Below the pieces are notes generated by a model. It was given only the letters and a program-made list of their open reading frames with translations. It searched no databases and was not told where the DNA came from. 14,984 nucleotides of DNA from Nanobdellota archaeon (GTDB taxonomy: Archaea > Nanobdellota > Nanobdellia > Woesearchaeales > GW2011-AR15). This document shows, piece after piece, positions 13,442-14,984 of the stretch. Both the position numbers and the translations under genes were made by a program. Numbering within the stretch: the stretch's first letter is position 1; each line of letters begins with the position of its first letter. The DNA is taken from contig JAAXVZ010000008.1 of the NCBI GenBank assembly GCA_013335235.1, positions 1 to 14,984 of the forward strand, in the 5' to 3' direction.

Positions 13442-14268
13442 TGGAGCTAAGACTCGGGGATCTTGCGGCCTATTATAATCAGGACATCTACGCAAAATCC
13501 GCTGTTTCTTTTTTATCTTCTGAAGCAGGGAAAGAAGAACCTTTCAGGCGTCTATTCGATGCTAAAAATGCATTGTGCCAAAAACACAACACAAGCATCG
13601 TAGTAAGCAATGCCATAGATTTCTTCTTATATCAGTTGGCATCACTTAATATTGGGGAAGAAGGAGAGAAAAGATATGTTGAATTCCTTAAGAGGATTAA
13701 TACAGCAAACGAGGGCCTTGCGGCACTCGGCGCAAAGAAGATAGCAGATAAAAGCCAAGTGTTTGTACATTCTTTAAATAACCAAGTATGTGCTATAATT
13801 GAAGAAGCATCAAAACATAAAACATTCACTATCGCGGCGCTCGAGCATTATCCCTATATGTTTGGGAGGCACCTATCCTCCAAGCTTAATGGAAAGATAT
13901 CTGTCAAGGTATATCCTGATTTGCTGCTTACAAACGCAATCTCAGATTCAAGCTTAGTGTTGCTAGGTGGTGAGGCAATCTCAGATTCCGGTGTCATTGC
14001 AAAAGCAGGAAGCGAGCTTTGCTGTCATGCTGCAAAGAGAGAAGGCGTCCTCGCGTATGTATGTGCGCATAGCTGGAAATATGACAGGAAAAACAAAATG
14101 GCACGGCTTGTCAGCCACCAACACAAGGATAAGACACATGACGCGACAAACATGTATGAATGGATCGATGGAAGAGAGTTTTCAGGTGTTATTACTGAGC
14201 ATGGAATATTTCCGGCAAAGACGCTTTCTATCGAGATAAGGCCATACTCTAGCTGGTTGTTTGTATAA
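13441..14268 (+). CDS. Divergent eIF2B / ribose-1,5-bisphosphate isomerase-like protein
   Basis: This is a member of the IF-2B fold (eIF2B alpha/beta/delta, MTNA and R15P isomerase superfamily) with 275 aa, a little short for the family. The N-terminal part is helical (about 1-100). The C-terminal Rossmann-like part carries the signature LVLLGGEAISDSGVIAKAGS (about 172-191), followed by AYVCAHSWKYD and, near the end, FSGVITEHGIFP. In R15P isomerases the catalytic residues are a Cys in a THCNS-type motif and an Asp in GADAI. Here the equivalents appear to be Ser111 (VHSLNN) and Glu178 (GGEAI). Glu at this site also occurs in eIF2B regulatory subunits (GAEG). An isomerase role is therefore unlikely and a binding or regulatory role more likely; this is inferred by eye. 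It is coupled to the small membrane protein upstream and overlaps convergent hjc by 20 bp. Confidence 0.75.
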   Translation: MELRLGDLAAYYNQDIYAKSAVSFLSSEAGKEEPFRRLFDAKNALCQKHNTSIVVSNAIDFFLYQLASLNIGEEGEKRYVEFLKRINTANEGLAALGAKKIADKSQVFVHSLNNQVCAIIEEASKHKTFTIAALEHYPYMFGRHLSSKLNGKISVKVYPDLLLTNAISDSSLVLLGGEAISDSGVIAKAGSELCCHAAKREGVLAYVCAHSWKYDRKNKMARLVSHQHKDKTHDATNMYEWIDGREFSGVITEHGIFPAKTLSIEIRPYSSWLFV

Positions 14269-14644
14269 GCTCCTCAAAACTCAAGCCACGCAAAGGGATA
14301 TCATCGACAGAGAACACATTAGCTTCCTTTGTCTTCTTCAGATCTTCTGGGTTGACAAATACCCAGGCAATCCCATCAAATTTGATCGCAAGCCATGGTT
14401 CTGCTCCAAAATAATCTGCAAAATCGCGTAACTGCTTTATCTCTTCATCAGGAAAATACTTCCTTGTGTCTTTTGTCGCCTTTGACTCTATCGCTATCCT
14501 CCTGATCTTATTTGCTGCAAGGACATCTGGAGAGGGGAAATGTGTAGAACCAGATCCGGCAGCACGCATGGCAGCCCATCCGCTGCCCCAGAACATCTTG
14601 ACTAAAGCACGCTCTGCGTTTGATCCTTTTGACTTAAGAGACAT
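14249..14644 (-). CDS. hjc: Holliday junction resolvase Hjc
   Basis: This is the archaeal four-way-junction endonuclease, 131 aa, acting as a dimer in recombination and fork repair. The nuclease core is intact: KGSNAERALV with Glu11, the RAAGSGS loop (27-33), PSPD with Asp40, and the E-x-K motif IESK (Glu53, Lys55). Then come the helix QLRDFADYFGAEPW and the strand AIKFDGIAWVF. The C-terminal 30 residues (KKTKEANVFSVDDIPLRGLS) extend past the minimal fold, as in several archaeal Hjc proteins. Its start ATG at 14644 lies 26 bp after a CCTTATAAGG promoter. It is read in the same direction as the endonuclease gene 32 bp upstream. Confidence 0.95.
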   Translation of the reverse strand: MSLKSKGSNAERALVKMFWGSGWAAMRAAGSGSTHFPSPDVLAANKIRRIAIESKATKDTRKYFPDEEIKQLRDFADYFGAEPWLAIKFDGIAWVFVNPEDLKKTKEANVFSVDDIPLRGLSFEELIQTTS

Positions 14645-14665
14645 AAAAAATAATTAATTATATTG

Positions 14666-14675
14666 CCTTATAAGG
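14666..14675 (-). promoter_or_regulatory. TATA box, leaderless start for hjc
   Basis: CCTTATAAGG is a perfect 10-bp palindrome centred 26-27 bp upstream of the hjc ATG on the minus strand, in the 32-bp gap after the tRNA endonuclease gene. No ribosome binding site is seen. Read-through from the upstream gene is also possible. Confidence 0.5.
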
Positions 14676-14676
14676 G

Positions 14677-14984
14677 TTATGGTCTAATCCAGCGGCACTC
14701 CCAGAAAGAGACTTCTCTTTCACCATCGACAACACCAAGCAGCAATTTTTTCTTTGTCGAGTGTGCTACCCGATTCTTGGCTGCGAACTCATACCACGTC
14801 AGGCTTGCATCCTCATTCACAGGATATACTACCCACTTCGCATGCTCCTCTCCTGGTTTTTTTCCTCTATCATATACCCTAAAATCTGCTCCGAACTTAA
14901 GAGCTGTTTTAACAATATATCCCCTGTTCCTAAGGTCCTTGAATACTGCGTATCGTGTCAAGAGGTTCTTGTCGTGCCTGACTG
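14677..14984 (-). CDS. endA: tRNA-splicing endonuclease, C-terminal catalytic domain (5' end outside window)
   Basis: This is the archaeal enzyme that cuts introns out of precursor tRNA at bulge-helix-bulge sites. The frame is open to the right edge of the window (upstream residues VRHDKNLL precede TRYAVF), so the TTG at 14961 is not the real start and only about 101 residues are visible. The segment YAVFKDLRNRGYIVKTALKF is the family's core. The catalytic triad is present: Tyr in FRVYDRG, His in GEEHAKW and Lys in HSTKKKLLL. The C-terminus VSFWECRWIRP is the usual interface strand. Whether the enzyme is the homodimeric, fused or heterotetrameric type cannot be told without the missing N-terminal part. 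Confidence 0.93.
   Translation of the reverse strand, partial: VRHDKNLLTRYAVFKDLRNRGYIVKTALKFGADFRVYDRGKKPGEEHAKWVVYPVNEDASLTWYEFAAKNRVAHSTKKKLLLGVVDGEREVSFWECRWIRP

Noticed and set aside
1..14984. tRNA or rRNA genes, CRISPR arrays, insertion sequences
   Set aside because: No T-arm-like GGTTCGAATCC pattern with a foldable cloverleaf, no regularly spaced repeats and no transposase-like frame were found by reading.

Overview
The window comes from an archaeal chromosome. The markers are a family-D DNA polymerase (DP1 and DP2), Orc1/Cdc6, Hjc, an archaeal tRNA-splicing endonuclease, aIF2beta, a DUF424 protein, a TrmB-type regulator and a class III (archaeal) prepilin. Promoters are TATA-type, several apparently leaderless. 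The compact layout (1-nt gaps, stop/start overlaps, convergent overlaps) and the QAAMEFLMTYGWAIL-type pilin leader fit a DPANN or euryarchaeal lineage. I cannot name a species, and the phylum is an inference.

Left region (1-5142, + strand) is a type IV pilus / secretion-like locus: a VirB11/ArlI-like ATPase cut by the left edge, two T2SSF (TadC/PilC-like) membrane proteins, a separately promoted class III prepilin, and a secreted, membrane-anchored protein rich in N-glycosylation sequons. The first T2SSF gene has no canonical start codon in frame: its reading frame begins straight after the ATPase UGA. This looks like a GTGA stop/start overlap followed by a one-base indel, or like an AUC start.

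Next (5206-5891, +) is a small translation unit, aIF2beta plus DUF424, joined by an ATGA overlap. It converges on, and overlaps by 11 bp, the large replication operon read on the minus strand: orc1/cdc6 (12002-10797), DP1 (10795-9305) and DP2 (9321-5881).

The roughly 310-bp intergenic region 12003-12314 lies between orc1 and a divergent TrmB-family regulator. It looks like a replication origin: two 23-bp ORB-like elements, identical at 16 of 23 positions, stand in inverted orientation around about 100 bp of very AT-rich DNA, with their G-strings pointing outward. The same region holds the leaderless orc1 promoter and a TrmB promoter whose predicted transcription start falls on a perfect 8-bp inverted repeat, a probable autoregulatory operator.

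Right region (13211-14984): a 76-aa single-pass membrane/coiled-coil protein is translationally coupled (TAATG) to a divergent eIF2B / ribose-1,5-bisphosphate-isomerase-fold protein that lacks the isomerase's catalytic Cys and Asp. That gene converges with hjc (minus). The C-terminal catalytic domain of the tRNA-splicing endonuclease (minus) runs off the right edge. I saw no tRNA or rRNA gene, CRISPR array or insertion sequence.
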